From positions 1,426,001 through 1,490,000 of the forward strand of contig NZ_PYFP01000001.1 of the NCBI RefSeq assembly GCF_003056055.1: a stretch of DNA of 64,000 nucleotides, in the 5' to 3' direction. Source of the DNA: Glaciimonas sp. PCH181. GTDB taxonomy: Bacteria; Pseudomonadota; Gammaproteobacteria; Burkholderiales; Burkholderiaceae_D. The notes beneath the pieces are model-generated. The model was given only the letters and a program-made list of their open reading frames with translations. It was not told the DNA's origin and ran no database searches. A program made the position numbers and the translations under genes. Positions 1-8,032 of this stretch are shown piece by piece. How positions within the stretch are numbered: position 1 is the stretch's first letter; each line of letters begins with the position of its first letter.

Positions 1-460
1 ACCCGGTTGCACGACCTCGTACGCTGCTTGGCATGAATTCAGAAACAAGAGTAGTGGCGACGGGGACTTCCCCGCCAAGACCGAAGTTCGATCCAAACCG
101 TGCGATGCCAAGTGTGGCCAAGTTCCAAGACGCTGCAGTGAGACCGGTAAACACCGCGAAGATGCCGACCGTAGCTTTAAATGCAGTTCGTCTACCAATA
201 TAGTCCGAAATGGTGCCCCAAAAGAGCGCTCCCAAGAAAGCGCCGACCAGTCCGAGAGTTGCCAGCATTCCAGCTTGTGCTGGATCCAGATGGAACTCCT
301 TCGATAGGGATGGAAGTGCTGTCCCGAACATCGCAAAGTCGACTGCATCGAATAGAACCCCAAAAAATGCAACCGCGACTAAATTACGGTGCCATCGAGA
401 GAATGGTAATCGATCCAAACGGTAAACGAGCGCTTCCGAAAGTTCTACGAGCGTAGCTAT
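1..460 (-). CDS. MFS transporter (AAHS-like), N-terminal part, cut by window edge
   Basis: Reading leftward, an open frame encodes the first part of a major facilitator superfamily transporter. Visible are a hydrophobic first helix with the sequence FDAVDFAMFGTALPSL, the helix 2-3 loop GTISDYIGRR, and the helix 4 segment GGEVPVATTLVSEF. The DAVDFAMFG pattern is typical of aromatic-acid or other organic-acid H+ symporters. It lies downstream of the FAH enzyme and the solute-binding protein on the same strand, so an uptake role in the same pathway is likely. No ATG, GTG or TTG lies at the expected start. An AGGAG ribosome site (466-470) is followed five bases later by ATA at 458-460, reading ATA-GCT-ACG. 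The start is therefore non-canonical or mutated. The substrate is unknown. Confidence 0.75.
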   Translation of the reverse strand, partial: MATLVELSEALVYRLDRLPFSRWHRNLVAVAFFGVLFDAVDFAMFGTALPSLSKEFHLDPAQAGMLATLGLVGAFLGALFWGTISDYIGRRTAFKATVGIFAVFTGLTAASWNLATLGIARFGSNFGLGGEVPVATTLVSEFMPSSVRGRATG

Positions 461-666
461 GATGACTCCTAAATTATTTTAATTGGACGCTTCTGTGCTG
501 TGCTATCCAGATTGCTCAAATAACGGACGATAGGTAACTAGCCGATACATAACATCTGACGAAGGTTGTAATAAGACTCCGACATTAATCACTCTCTCAA
601 TCCAATTTTTTAATATTTTCCGAGAGAGCGCTTAGTGCGTCCGTACTTATTTCTGATAGCAGTCAA

Positions 667-1671
667 CTAATCATTGACGCTTAAGACGACACGATTCCTT
701 AACATTCCAAGTCCATCAACTTCAGTTTCGACAATGTCGCCAGCTTTCAAGAAAGTTCCAGTACTCTGGCCGACTCCACCGATCGTACCCGTCATAAAGA
801 TATCCCCTGAGTGGAGCGTCATCATCTCGGAAACATATTCAATTTGCTCTTCTAAAGAGAAAATCATATCGTCCGTATTACCGTTCTGTTTGGTTTCTCC
901 ATTTACTTTCAAAGAAATATGGAGATTAGAATAATTAGGCACGAATTCGCGAGGAACAAAAAAAGGGCCCATTGGAGCGAATGTATCGAAAGACTTTGAG
1001 GCAAACCAATCAGAGCGGAAATTCGGACGATCTGCGCGCCATAATAAGTCACGACAAGTGACATCATTTGCGGTCATGAACCCGGCAACATGCAGCATTG
1101 ACTGGGCGGCTTTGATCCGTTTTCCGGGTCTCCCAATCGCCACAGCGACTTCAGCTTCCCAGTCAATCTGATGCTCACCGGACGGCAACACGATATCGTC
1201 ATATGCGCCAATTAGTGCGCTGGGAGCTTTCAGAAAAAAATACGGTTTTGCGGTACTTTTATCACCGGCAAAAATTTTGGTCTTGTCCACGTTTCCAGCT
1301 GCCTGAGTATAGTTACTCATTTCGGCTACATGCTCTCGGTAGTTTGCTGCCGAATTCAGCATTTTTGAGGGCTTTTCGATAGGCGGTCGTACGCGCAGTG
1401 AAGACAGATCGTAGACCGACTCCTTTAGCCGATCTGATGCTATATCTTCACTCCCGATAAATGCTTCCATTGCCTGGAGAACTGCGAAATTATTATCCCA
1501 GTCTTGAAGCAAATTGCTGATGCTATCTGCTGCGGACAAGGTTCCCGTCAGGTTGAAGCTGGAGTCTCTGTAATGGGCATGGACGATGGAAATAGCAACG
1601 ACCTTCTTTCCCAAGACCATTCCCACGAATGCATCGCTATTCTGATCAGAAAATGTGCCGAGTTTGAACAT
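667..1671 (-). CDS. Fumarylacetoacetate hydrolase (FAH) family protein
   Basis: This 334-residue protein carries the FAH catalytic domain in its C-terminal two thirds. The metal-binding part includes IDWEAEVAVAIGRPG near residues 168-182, then the NDVTCRDL and FDTFAPMGPF segments, and a C-terminal GDIFMTGTIGGVG-type stretch. The family includes hydrolases of fumarylacetoacetate and hydratases, isomerases or decarboxylases of 2-keto acids from aromatic meta-cleavage; the exact reaction cannot be told here. The N-terminal about 100 residues form the usual family extension. The ATG is preceded by a GGAGGG ribosome site. It sits between a periplasmic binding protein and an MFS gene on the same strand, probably one operon for an aromatic or keto acid. 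Confidence 0.85.
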   Translation of the reverse strand: MFKLGTFSDQNSDAFVGMVLGKKVVAISIVHAHYRDSSFNLTGTLSAADSISNLLQDWDNNFAVLQAMEAFIGSEDIASDRLKESVYDLSSLRVRPPIEKPSKMLNSAANYREHVAEMSNYTQAAGNVDKTKIFAGDKSTAKPYFFLKAPSALIGAYDDIVLPSGEHQIDWEAEVAVAIGRPGKRIKAAQSMLHVAGFMTANDVTCRDLLWRADRPNFRSDWFASKSFDTFAPMGPFFVPREFVPNYSNLHISLKVNGETKQNGNTDDMIFSLEEQIEYVSEMMTLHSGDIFMTGTIGGVGQSTGTFLKAGDIVETEVDGLGMLRNRVVLSVND

Positions 1672-1740
1672 TTATAACCCTCCGATGCTATTGCTGGATT
1701 TTAGTTTTCTAACGATTGATTTGTGTCTAAATACTTCGAA

Positions 1741-2952
1741 TTACTTTTTAACAAGCGCACAACGACTTTCGGATAGCGAGGGAAAGGCTTCTGCCGCAGG
1801 CACAGTTCTACGTATATGGTAGTAGTCCCATGGATATTTAGACTCTCCCGGTTTTTTGACTTCAATAAAATACATGTCGTGGACCATCCGACCATCCGCT
1901 CTAACCTGCCCATTTTTTGCAAAGAAGTCGTTGACCGGCGTATCCCGCATCTTTTTCATGACCGCTTGGGTGTCATCGGTGCTGGCAGCCTGGATGGCCT
2001 TAAGGTAATGCGTAACAGCTGAGTAGACGCCTGCCTGGTTCATTGTAGGCATCCGCTTCATCTTCGCGTAAAACCGTTTGGACCATGCACGCGTCTCGTC
2101 ATTGCGATCCCAATAGAATCCATCAGCCAAATACATACCTTGTGCAGTTTTGAGTCCCAAGCTGTGAACATCGGTGATTTGAAGCAGTAGTGCTGCCAGA
2201 GTTTGCTTCGGCGTCACGCCAAACTCTTCAGCGGCTTTGATTGCGTTAATTGTGTCGCCGCTCGCATTTGCAAGACCGATCACTTTTGCACCGGATTGCT
2301 GAGCTTTAAGTATGAAGGAAGAAAAATCCGACGCGAGATATGGATGCCGAACCGAACCCAACACTTTTCCTCCACCCGCCAGTAGGACTTGCGTTGCACT
2401 CTTCTCAAGGCTAACCCCAAACACATAGTCAGCGGTCAGGAAGTACCAGCTATCAAACCCTTTTTTTAGCAACTCACGTGCCACAATACGCGAAAGTACA
2501 TCTGTATCAAAAACCCATTGCACGGTGTTATTGTTGCAATCCTCATTGGTTACTCGGGTGTTCCCGGTTCCAGTAAGGAGAACAATCTTGTTTTTGTCTT
2601 TCGCCACCTGCATAACAGGCAATCCCTGAACAACCACATCGACGATCATATCGACTTTGTCTTTATCAAACCATTCACGTGCCTTAGTCGCTGCGATATC
2701 TGCCTTATTTAGGTGATCGGCGGACACAATCTCAATCGGTATTCCCAACACTTTTCCGCCAAAATCCTGAGCTGCCAGTTGCGCTGCATATACGGAGCCG
2801 GGCCCGGAAAGATCGGCATTGACTCCAGATAAGTCAGTTAGTACGCCAATTTTTACAACGTCATCTGAAATCTTTGGCTGAGCCACTGTATTAGCAACAT
2901 AACTCGCAACTAAAAGCGCCAACGCTAAGCGAGCAAATTTCTTAATTTTCAT
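1741..2952 (-). CDS. ABC transporter substrate-binding protein, Leu/Ile/Val (type 1 periplasmic) family
   Basis: This is a periplasmic-binding protein of the LivK or urea/amide-binding type. The ATG at 2952 is chosen because AGGAG lies just upstream; an ATG 12 bases earlier overlaps that ribosome site. The N-terminus is a signal peptide (KIKKFARLALALLVASYVAN) probably cleaved after VAQ. The mature part begins with DDVVKIGVLTDLSGVNADLSG, typical of this family, and continues with the two-lobed fold (LAAQDFGGKVLG, DKDKVDMIVDVVVQG, TAQGMYLADGFYWDR). No membrane permease or ATPase genes are adjacent in the window, so it is an orphan binding protein or its partners lie elsewhere. The stop is 69 bases from the FAH start. 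Confidence 0.85.
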   Translation of the reverse strand: MKIKKFARLALALLVASYVANTVAQPKISDDVVKIGVLTDLSGVNADLSGPGSVYAAQLAAQDFGGKVLGIPIEIVSADHLNKADIAATKAREWFDKDKVDMIVDVVVQGLPVMQVAKDKNKIVLLTGTGNTRVTNEDCNNNTVQWVFDTDVLSRIVARELLKKGFDSWYFLTADYVFGVSLEKSATQVLLAGGGKVLGSVRHPYLASDFSSFILKAQQSGAKVIGLANASGDTINAIKAAEEFGVTPKQTLAALLLQITDVHSLGLKTAQGMYLADGFYWDRNDETRAWSKRFYAKMKRMPTMNQAGVYSAVTHYLKAIQAASTDDTQAVMKKMRDTPVNDFFAKNGQVRADGRMVHDMYFIEVKKPGESKYPWDYYHIRRTVPAAEAFPSLSESRCALVKK

Positions 2953-3262
2953 ATGTCTCCTCATTTATATTTCTAACTTCTTTATGTATACGAAACGAAC
3001 TTTAAACTAAAGAAATTGATAGGAAAAATGATATTTTTCTATATTTTTGATAGAAATCTCGCATAGTAAATATTCCAATTGCTGTGAATCTAAAATGTTG
3101 ATCGCCAGAATTTATGATGACTGTTAAATATCTTGTTTAAATGATTCGGATAAGTGCGCATTTCGCTGTTCTGCTCTTGACGTTTTTTTGTTTGTTATTT
3201 ATGTACTACAGCGTGAATTTAAAATGTCAACGCTCAAACAATAAAAATAGGAAAGATAAAAA
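2953..3262. other. AT-rich divergent intergenic region
   Basis: This 310-base stretch separates the leftward binding-protein gene from the rightward 92-residue gene and must hold both promoters. It is markedly AT-rich. I see no coding frame, no tRNA and no convincing operator. It marks the switch from the catabolic genes to the accessory island. Confidence 0.5.
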
Positions 3263-3541
3263 ATGAGCAAACCGAATTTAGAAGAACTACTTCAACAGAA
3301 AGCAGAGCTTGAAGCGCGTATTCAGCCAACCAAAAATCGTGAAGCAGTAGAGGAACGAAAATGCGAGACCCGACAAAAATTTCTGGCAAGTGCTTATGTC
3401 ATTAAGCTGGCAGAGAATGACTTAAAAAAGCTAGGTAAGGAATTGATTACGGCAGGAATGTTGGAGTCAAGGGACTGTGCTTTATTTGGAGTAGCAAATG
3501 ATTTTTATGTCGCTGATTCTGATAGTCTGGCTTTGGTCTGA
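3263..3541 (+). CDS. Small charged coiled-coil protein, possibly mobilisation (MobC/TraD-like)
   Basis: A 92-residue protein preceded by AGGAAAG eight bases before the ATG. Residues 5-30 (LEELLQQKAELEARIQ) predict a coiled coil. The middle carries ERKCETRQKFLASAYVIKLA, which loosely resembles the arginine-rich segment of small TraD/MobC-type mobilisation proteins, and the end is LGKELITAGMLESRDCALFG. An H-NS-like DNA-binding role is the main alternative, but the C-terminal H-NS motif is absent. It stands alone at the left edge of the accessory island with no relaxase beside it. The family is not firmly recognised. Confidence 0.5.
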   Translation: MSKPNLEELLQQKAELEARIQPTKNREAVEERKCETRQKFLASAYVIKLAENDLKKLGKELITAGMLESRDCALFGVANDFYVADSDSLALV

Positions 3542-3698
3542 TTGATTTTTACAGCACTATTGGAAAAGCACCTGGACGGGTTAAAACACTTGGCCAAGCT
3601 GGGCAGTTACACAGAATTACTTACAGCCTCGATGTCGCGTTCGCCAACCATATACAGAGCCGGAGCCATGACTTTGGCACCTTGAAGCTAGCTAGTAG

Positions 3699-3992
3699 CT
3701 CCCAATTTCGATAAGCTTTGCCGTCTTTGACCAACCCAGCCAGGTCTATTTCCCGAAAACGAACCGCGGTACGCAAGTCGATGACCAGTCGCTGTACGAC
3801 GATGAAGACGTACAAGCAGTTATCGGCATATTCAAAACGCTGGCTGATTCGGTACGCGCGCAACGCGGCAAGTGGCAATGCATTGTGCTGGATCATGCCA
3901 GAGATGAAATCTATGGCGGAATCGACGAGCTCCACGAGGTGGATGTCTGGCGGGACGGCAAAAAACTCATTCCACCACACTGGTACGAATGA
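3699..3992 (+). pseudogene. C-terminal fragment of a DUF3732 (SMC-like ATPase) protein
   Basis: An open frame with no start codon reads [15 protein letters not shown], then [14 protein letters not shown], then [16 protein letters not shown], and ends [14 protein letters not shown]. The [10 protein letters not shown] segment is the Walker B/D-loop hallmark of DUF3732 proteins, and the DHA and LIP-WYE segments match their C-terminus. Two consecutive TAG codons at 3693-3698 close the frame upstream, and I cannot find the N-terminal ATPase part. It is therefore a relic of a large ATPase gene, of a family that I recall in multi-component ATPase, probably defence, loci. An overlapping leftward 127-residue frame is antisense to it and is not a gene. 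Confidence 0.7.
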
Positions 3993-4072
3993 GCGCGTCG
4001 TCAACAGCTTTTCACACTATAGATCTGCCAAGTTATGGATGGCGGCATAGTTTTGGGAATGGGGCATATTGA

Positions 4073-4351
4073 CCTAGATCATGCCCCAAAAAAGCTGGAT
4101 ACAACTGGACAGCGGCAGACGCGGCGCGTGTCCGGATTATCGACAACCTGTTTCTCGATTCAGGGTTTCGGTGCACTACGTTCAACTCCAACAACCTATA
4201 TTTTCTGCTGGCAATCCATGCAATAAATATTACCGCCGAACCTCGCCGTGTGAAACCAACACAGTTTGGCTACATGGTAACCGGCAGCGGTGCCGCAAGA
4301 ATGGCAAACGGCCAACTTTGGCTTTTCCCTTTGTTGTTCAACCTCGGCTGA
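4073..4351 (+). other. Open frame without start codon, probable decayed gene
   Basis: Between a TGA at 4070 and a TGA at 4349 one frame stays open for 92 codons, with plausible protein composition (DAARVRIIDNLFLDSGF, NNLYFLLAIHAINI, FGYMVTGSGAARM). It has no start codon at its beginning and no ribosome site. I do not recognise the family. It lies just after the DUF3732 relic and is probably another gene remnant. Confidence 0.3.
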
Positions 4352-4423
4352 AAATTGCGGTATAACTAGAGGATTAGATTGCCCAGTCGGCGCTAATGCA
4401 TGCGATGTTTCCTGATATACGGC

Positions 4424-4798
4424 CTACGTCGCACTGGAGTTTCCATCATCAGACTTTAGTGGACGAATGGCGGCAACAAAAACGGTACTCTGTTCAATGC
4501 ATTCACGCCGAATGATATAGGGCGTAGCCTCCTTGCTGCGCATTAACTTACGCACCTGTGATCGCGACGTTGTTTTGCCGAGACCCGATGTAGAGCCTCC
4601 GTGCGTGAACATGATATATTTCTTCCCCGCCGCTTGGGCCGTGATAAGGCTGTCCAGGGCAACGTCCCAAACTTCCTGCATATTTTCATGATATAGCCTA
4701 GTGATCTTTTCCTCTGACCAATGAAAATCCACTTCGACCAGATCAGGCAGCAATTCACGGTACTCCACCCAGTTGCGGATACCATATTTGAACTTCAT
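4424..4798 (-). CDS. Hypothetical protein (124 residues)
   Basis: The start at 4798 is chosen over one 69 bases upstream because AGGAGG lies eight bases before this ATG. The protein is soluble and mixed: KFKYGIRNWVEYRELLPDLV, a helix HWSEEKITRLYHENMQEVWDV, then a basic segment KKYIMFTHGGSTSGLGKTTS followed by SQVRKLMRSKEATPYIIRRE. The GGSTSGLGKTTSRSQ stretch looks like a nucleotide- or phosphate-binding loop but does not fit Walker A exactly, so I do not assign an activity. It is leftward, next to the NYN nuclease gene. Confidence 0.6.
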   Translation of the reverse strand: MKFKYGIRNWVEYRELLPDLVEVDFHWSEEKITRLYHENMQEVWDVALDSLITAQAAGKKYIMFTHGGSTSGLGKTTSRSQVRKLMRSKEATPYIIRRECIEQSTVFVAAIRPLKSDDGNSSAT

Positions 4799-4970
4799 TG
4801 CAGCGTCCTCCTTTTTTTGTTTACGTGAATTGCACCTACTAGGGTGGGCTCTATAACGCCGGCGCATTGTATTGGCAATGAGGGCACAAAAGACAATTGC
4901 CGCAGCGTGGCTTGCCCTCCAGGCATATAGCTACCTCACCGAAAGCGATCTTGCATAATACGGTTGGAAC

Positions 4971-5567
4971 TCATGACGGAAGTGCGTAGGCAACTTTGTT
5001 GTCAGTAATATTTATAGCTCCACGCTTTAATAACTGTTCAAGAAGCCCATCAAGCTCGTCGTCAGCAAGCTGATTTACGAAGAGAGACTTTATAGTGCTT
5101 CTAAGTATCTTGAGCGTTCGAGGCTTTGATGTTCTGTTTTTCGAGAGATTGTCGATTACCGCATCGATTTTCTCAGGAATCGACTTGGTGTTGGATATCT
5201 TGAGCAACGGAATATCAGCGATTGACGTCGACCACTGACAAAATATCTTTTGTGTCTTCAGATGTTTGATCAGCGGATCGAAACCTGTGTCTTTTGAAAT
5301 GATGTGGAAATATGCATCGGGTGTCGCTGCGGCCAGTCGCCCGATGTAATACGCGATGTGAAAGTCGAGCGCGTTACCACCGTTCCCATCAATCTGGATG
5401 TACTCAGCATCAGGCCCAAACACCTGGAGGGCACGAGCCATATCCAAAGGAATTTTTGCTTGATTAGCGCCAACGAAAACCTTGATCTTGAATGGCTCTC
5501 CATTCAACAGACTCATATTCTTTGGCTGGATATTTTCGAAATCCACCAGCACGAAATTTGTTCTCAA
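4971..5567 (-). CDS. NYN/PIN-like domain nuclease
   Basis: A 198-residue protein with the NYN (PIN-like) fold. The first acidic site is LVDFENIQP near residues 7-15, the middle acidic region is DGNGGNALDFHIAYYIGRLA, and the third is ISKDTGFDPLIKHL; the spaced aspartates are the expected metal ligands of this RNase superfamily. The last about 60 residues (TLKILRSTIKSLFVNQLADD) look like a small winged-helix or LOTUS-like module. Members act on RNA, and several sit in mobile or defence loci. The gene stands alone, leftward, divergent from the operon starting at 5801. The biological target is not known. Confidence 0.75.
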   Translation of the reverse strand: MRTNFVLVDFENIQPKNMSLLNGEPFKIKVFVGANQAKIPLDMARALQVFGPDAEYIQIDGNGGNALDFHIAYYIGRLAAATPDAYFHIISKDTGFDPLIKHLKTQKIFCQWSTSIADIPLLKISNTKSIPEKIDAVIDNLSKNRTSKPRTLKILRSTIKSLFVNQLADDELDGLLEQLLKRGAINITDNKVAYALPS

Positions 5568-5800
5568 AAACTCCCCCAGTCAGCGCGGCTCAAATAGCTA
5601 TTAGCGTTAATGTATCAGCTTGCGAGACCAAGCAATAAAAATCCCGCCAAAACGTCATAAACAGCGCAGAGAATTCCTCTGCTCAATATGCCGTCATCAC
5701 GTCGATTCCAAATAAATACAGACTTATATCACCGCTTTGAGAATGGAAACAACCACTCTCACTCGTCGATCTAAATCTCAATTAAAACTCAAGGAATTCC

Positions 5801-6157
5801 ATGGATAAAAATATCGCCTTCACGCTGCTCAACACCATCGTCGGGGCTCTAACAATTGTCGTGTTTTCTCCGGTCTTCAAAGCGAGGAATATGGAAGATC
5901 TAGTTGAAGCGCTTAAAACCAGGCCTGTGCTTGCGAAGGCTGTCGCTAGCAAAAGTTCACGAAACTATATCTACAGCTGCATCTACTTGTTCATATCGCT
6001 TGTTGCTTATGTCGTGATCGCCATTGGCAATGATGTGGAAATCGACATCGACCTGGCGATTTCTACCCTTGTGATTTTGCTCGCCATTACGCATGCCAGA
6101 GTGTGGCAATTACGCACATTACTTCGCCCACCAGAAAGCCATCTTGTTCATACATAG
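5801..6157 (+). CDS. Small inner-membrane protein (118 residues)
   Basis: The ATG at 5801 is preceded by CAAGGAATTCC. There are three hydrophobic segments: LLNTIVGALTIVVFSPVF near residues 8-26, YIYSCIYLFISLVAYVVIAI near 56-76, and DIDLAISTLVILLAITHARV near 84-104, joined by a charged loop. I do not recognise the family. It is the first gene of a rightward set that leads into the recombination operon, and may be expressed with it. Confidence 0.55.
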   Translation: MDKNIAFTLLNTIVGALTIVVFSPVFKARNMEDLVEALKTRPVLAKAVASKSSRNYIYSCIYLFISLVAYVVIAIGNDVEIDIDLAISTLVILLAITHARVWQLRTLLRPPESHLVHT

Positions 6158-6235
6158 ACGATGCAACTTTTTCATTCGCATTCTCAAACCCGCATGACGT
6201 CCCCATTCAATCAACTATTACGATCAGGAGTCCCG

Positions 6236-6367
6236 ATGGGATCAACTAACTCCCCTCTCGAAAGTCTCGCCGCATTTGCCATCGTGTTTGTGGTCAGTGC
6301 ACTCTCCACCATTTGCCTTGGTGCGTACATCACAAAAGTAAAAAGGGATGGCGACCATGGCGCTTAA
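6236..6367 (+). CDS. Single-span small membrane protein (43 residues)
   Basis: The ATG at 6236 is chosen because CAGGAG lies seven bases upstream; the longer frame from 6161 has no ribosome site. The product has one transmembrane helix, LAAFAIVFVVSALSTICLGAY, and a short basic tail KVKRDGDHGA. No family is recognised. It is spaced 59 bases from the next gene. Confidence 0.45.
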   Translation: MGSTNSPLESLAAFAIVFVVSALSTICLGAYITKVKRDGDHGA

Positions 6368-6426
6368 CCGCATGGCCTCGACCAGAACCGCCATCTCCCT
6401 CCACCACCCGAAAGGAGCAACACCGC

Positions 6427-6888
6427 ATGCCACTTACCTGTCCGCAATGTCATTCTGAACGGATTCATATCCATAACTACGCTAAAAAAACCTGTGGTGC
6501 CATTGGTGCGGTCGCTGGTGCCACGGCCGGTGCGGTCGGCATTGCCAGCGGCGCGGAAATCGGTGCGGTCACCGGCTTGATCGCCGGTCCTGCAGGTGGG
6601 GCGATTGGCGGCATTGCGGGCGCGATCATCGGCGGCCTGCTCTGTGGCGCTACGGGCTGCGCAGCGGGAGTCAAGCTGGGTGAAATTATTGATGAACATG
6701 TCCTCGACAACTATCATTGCCTGGCCTGTCAGTACGCATTTAGTACGCCCCCTGCTGCTGACGATCATGAACGAAATGACTATCGATCTCCCCGCGATCA
6801 TCCGCCCGACTATGATCAGGAAGACGATGATGACCTCGCATCCGACCTGCATGACGACTTCTTCCGACCCGACTTTTCGCATCCGTAG
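6427..6888 (+). CDS. Split zinc-ribbon protein with glycine-zipper membrane hairpin
   Basis: A 153-residue protein beginning at the ATG after AAAGGAG. Its first zinc knuckle is CPQCH at residues 5-9. This is followed by about 70 residues of glycine- and alanine-rich sequence (GAIGAVAGATAGAVGIASG, GAIGGIAGAIIGGLLCGA), a glycine zipper able to insert into membranes. The second knuckle is CLAC near residue 100. The tail is strongly acidic and ends in a run of Asp and Glu. The two knuckles would have to meet across the membrane hairpin to bind one zinc. Function unknown. Confidence 0.6.
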   Translation: MPLTCPQCHSERIHIHNYAKKTCGAIGAVAGATAGAVGIASGAEIGAVTGLIAGPAGGAIGGIAGAIIGGLLCGATGCAAGVKLGEIIDEHVLDNYHCLACQYAFSTPPAADDHERNDYRSPRDHPPDYDQEDDDDLASDLHDDFFRPDFSHP

Positions 6889-6929
6889 TTCCTCGCTAGT
6901 TCTTTCCCCTTACCTTTCCACCCTCTCTT

Positions 6930-6978
6930 GCACGTGCGCTGTCCCTGCTGTGATGCGCAGCGGCATCCTCACGTGCAC
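6930..6978 (+). promoter_or_regulatory. Hairpin upstream of the DUF932 gene
   Basis: TGCACGTG (6930-6937) pairs with CACGTGCA (6971-6978), and inside it CGCTG (6938-6942) pairs with CAGCG (6959-6963). It ends 21 bases before the DUF932 start and just before the AAAGGAAA ribosome site. The next two genes have comparable hairpins in the same position. Confidence 0.6.
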
Positions 6979-6999
6979 ACCCTTTAAAGGAAATACGCA

Positions 7000-7959
7000 A
7001 TGGCACATCTCGTCGAACAAATGGCGTACGTCAACGCCACACCCTGGCACGGCCTCGGTAACCGTCTGACCGCCAAACAACCGCTCGAAGTCTGGGCTGA
7101 ACAAGCCGGTATGGCATTCAATATTCTGGAAACGCCGGTCCGTTACATGTCGGAGTCGGCCGGTGCACTGGGCGCGATCATGTCGTTTCCAGAACAGAAG
7201 GTGCTGTATCGGTCCGACACCAAAGCCCCGTTATCGGTGGTTTCCAATCGCTATCAGGTCGTGCAACCACGCGACATTTTGGAGTTTTACCGCGACCTGA
7301 CCGACATCTCCGGTTTCGCACTGGAAACGGCGGGGGTACTCAAGTTCGGTCGCAAAATCTGGGCACTCGCTAAAACCGGTCAATCGGGCACGCTGAAAGG
7401 CAATGACACGATCAACGGCTATTTACTCTTGGCCACCGCCTGTGACGGCACGCTGGCGACCACTGCGCAATTCACCAGCATCCGGGTGGTGTGCAATAAC
7501 ACGCTGGCAGTCGCGCTGGCGAATGGCAACGGTGCTGTCAAGGTGCCGCACAGCACCAGCTTCGATCCGCAAGCCGTCAAAAAACAGTTGGGCATATCGG
7601 TCTCGGCCTGGGATGCATTTCTATATCGCATAAAAATCTTGTCCGAGCGCAAGGTGAAAGCGCACGAAGCGATGAATTATTTCTTGCGAGTCTTTACCGA
7701 TCCGGCCACCACGGCCACTGGTCTCAGCAACGAACGGGCGATGAAGAAAGTCCAGGGGCTATATGACGGTCAGGGCAAAGGGGCCGCATTGAGCTCTTCC
7801 AAAGGGACGGCCTTTGGTCTGCTGAATGCGGTGACAGAGTATGTCGACCATGAGCGCCGTGCGCGCAGTCCCGACCATCGGTTAGAAGCCGCATGGTTCG
7901 GTGCCGGGGCCACGTTAAAACAGAAGGCGCTGGAACAGGCCTTGCTGATGGTCGCTTAA
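7000..7959 (+). CDS. DUF932 domain-containing phage/plasmid-like protein
   Basis: A 319-residue protein of the DUF932 (TIGR03299) family, common on plasmids, phages and integrative elements beside single-strand annealing recombination genes. Features seen: the N-terminal AHLVEQMAYVNATPWHGLGN hallmark, the SNRYQVVQPRDILEFYRDL segment, a central TSIRVVCNNTLAVALANGNG stretch typical of the family, and a C-terminal AAWFGAGATLKQKALEQAL. The ATG follows AAAGGAAATACGCA. The family has no firmly established biochemical role; context suggests DNA processing. It is followed by the YqaJ exonuclease and the Gp3-like protein, evidently one operon. Confidence 0.9.
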   Translation: MAHLVEQMAYVNATPWHGLGNRLTAKQPLEVWAEQAGMAFNILETPVRYMSESAGALGAIMSFPEQKVLYRSDTKAPLSVVSNRYQVVQPRDILEFYRDLTDISGFALETAGVLKFGRKIWALAKTGQSGTLKGNDTINGYLLLATACDGTLATTAQFTSIRVVCNNTLAVALANGNGAVKVPHSTSFDPQAVKKQLGISVSAWDAFLYRIKILSERKVKAHEAMNYFLRVFTDPATTATGLSNERAMKKVQGLYDGQGKGAALSSSKGTAFGLLNAVTEYVDHERRARSPDHRLEAAWFGAGATLKQKALEQALLMVA

Positions 7960-7983
7960 GTTTTTCCCATCAACGTCATAACC

Positions 7984-8010
7984 GCCCGGCCGAGTGCTCA
8001 CTCGCCGGGC
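7984..8010 (+). promoter_or_regulatory. Hairpin upstream of the YqaJ gene
   Basis: GCCCGG (7984-7989) and CGAGTG (7991-7996) pair with CACTCG (7999-8004) and CCGGGC (8005-8010), leaving a two-base loop and one bulged C. It ends 22 bases before the start codon, and TGTATTCTTTTAGGAG follows. It could be a weak terminator or attenuator, or a processing site. Confidence 0.6.
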
Positions 8011-8032
8011 TGTATTCTTTTAGGAGCCTATG

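Noticed and set aside
3621..4004. Leftward 127-residue open frame
   Set aside because: It is antisense to the DUF3732 fragment, whose plus-strand reading has clear family motifs. The leftward frame has no ribosome site or family match.
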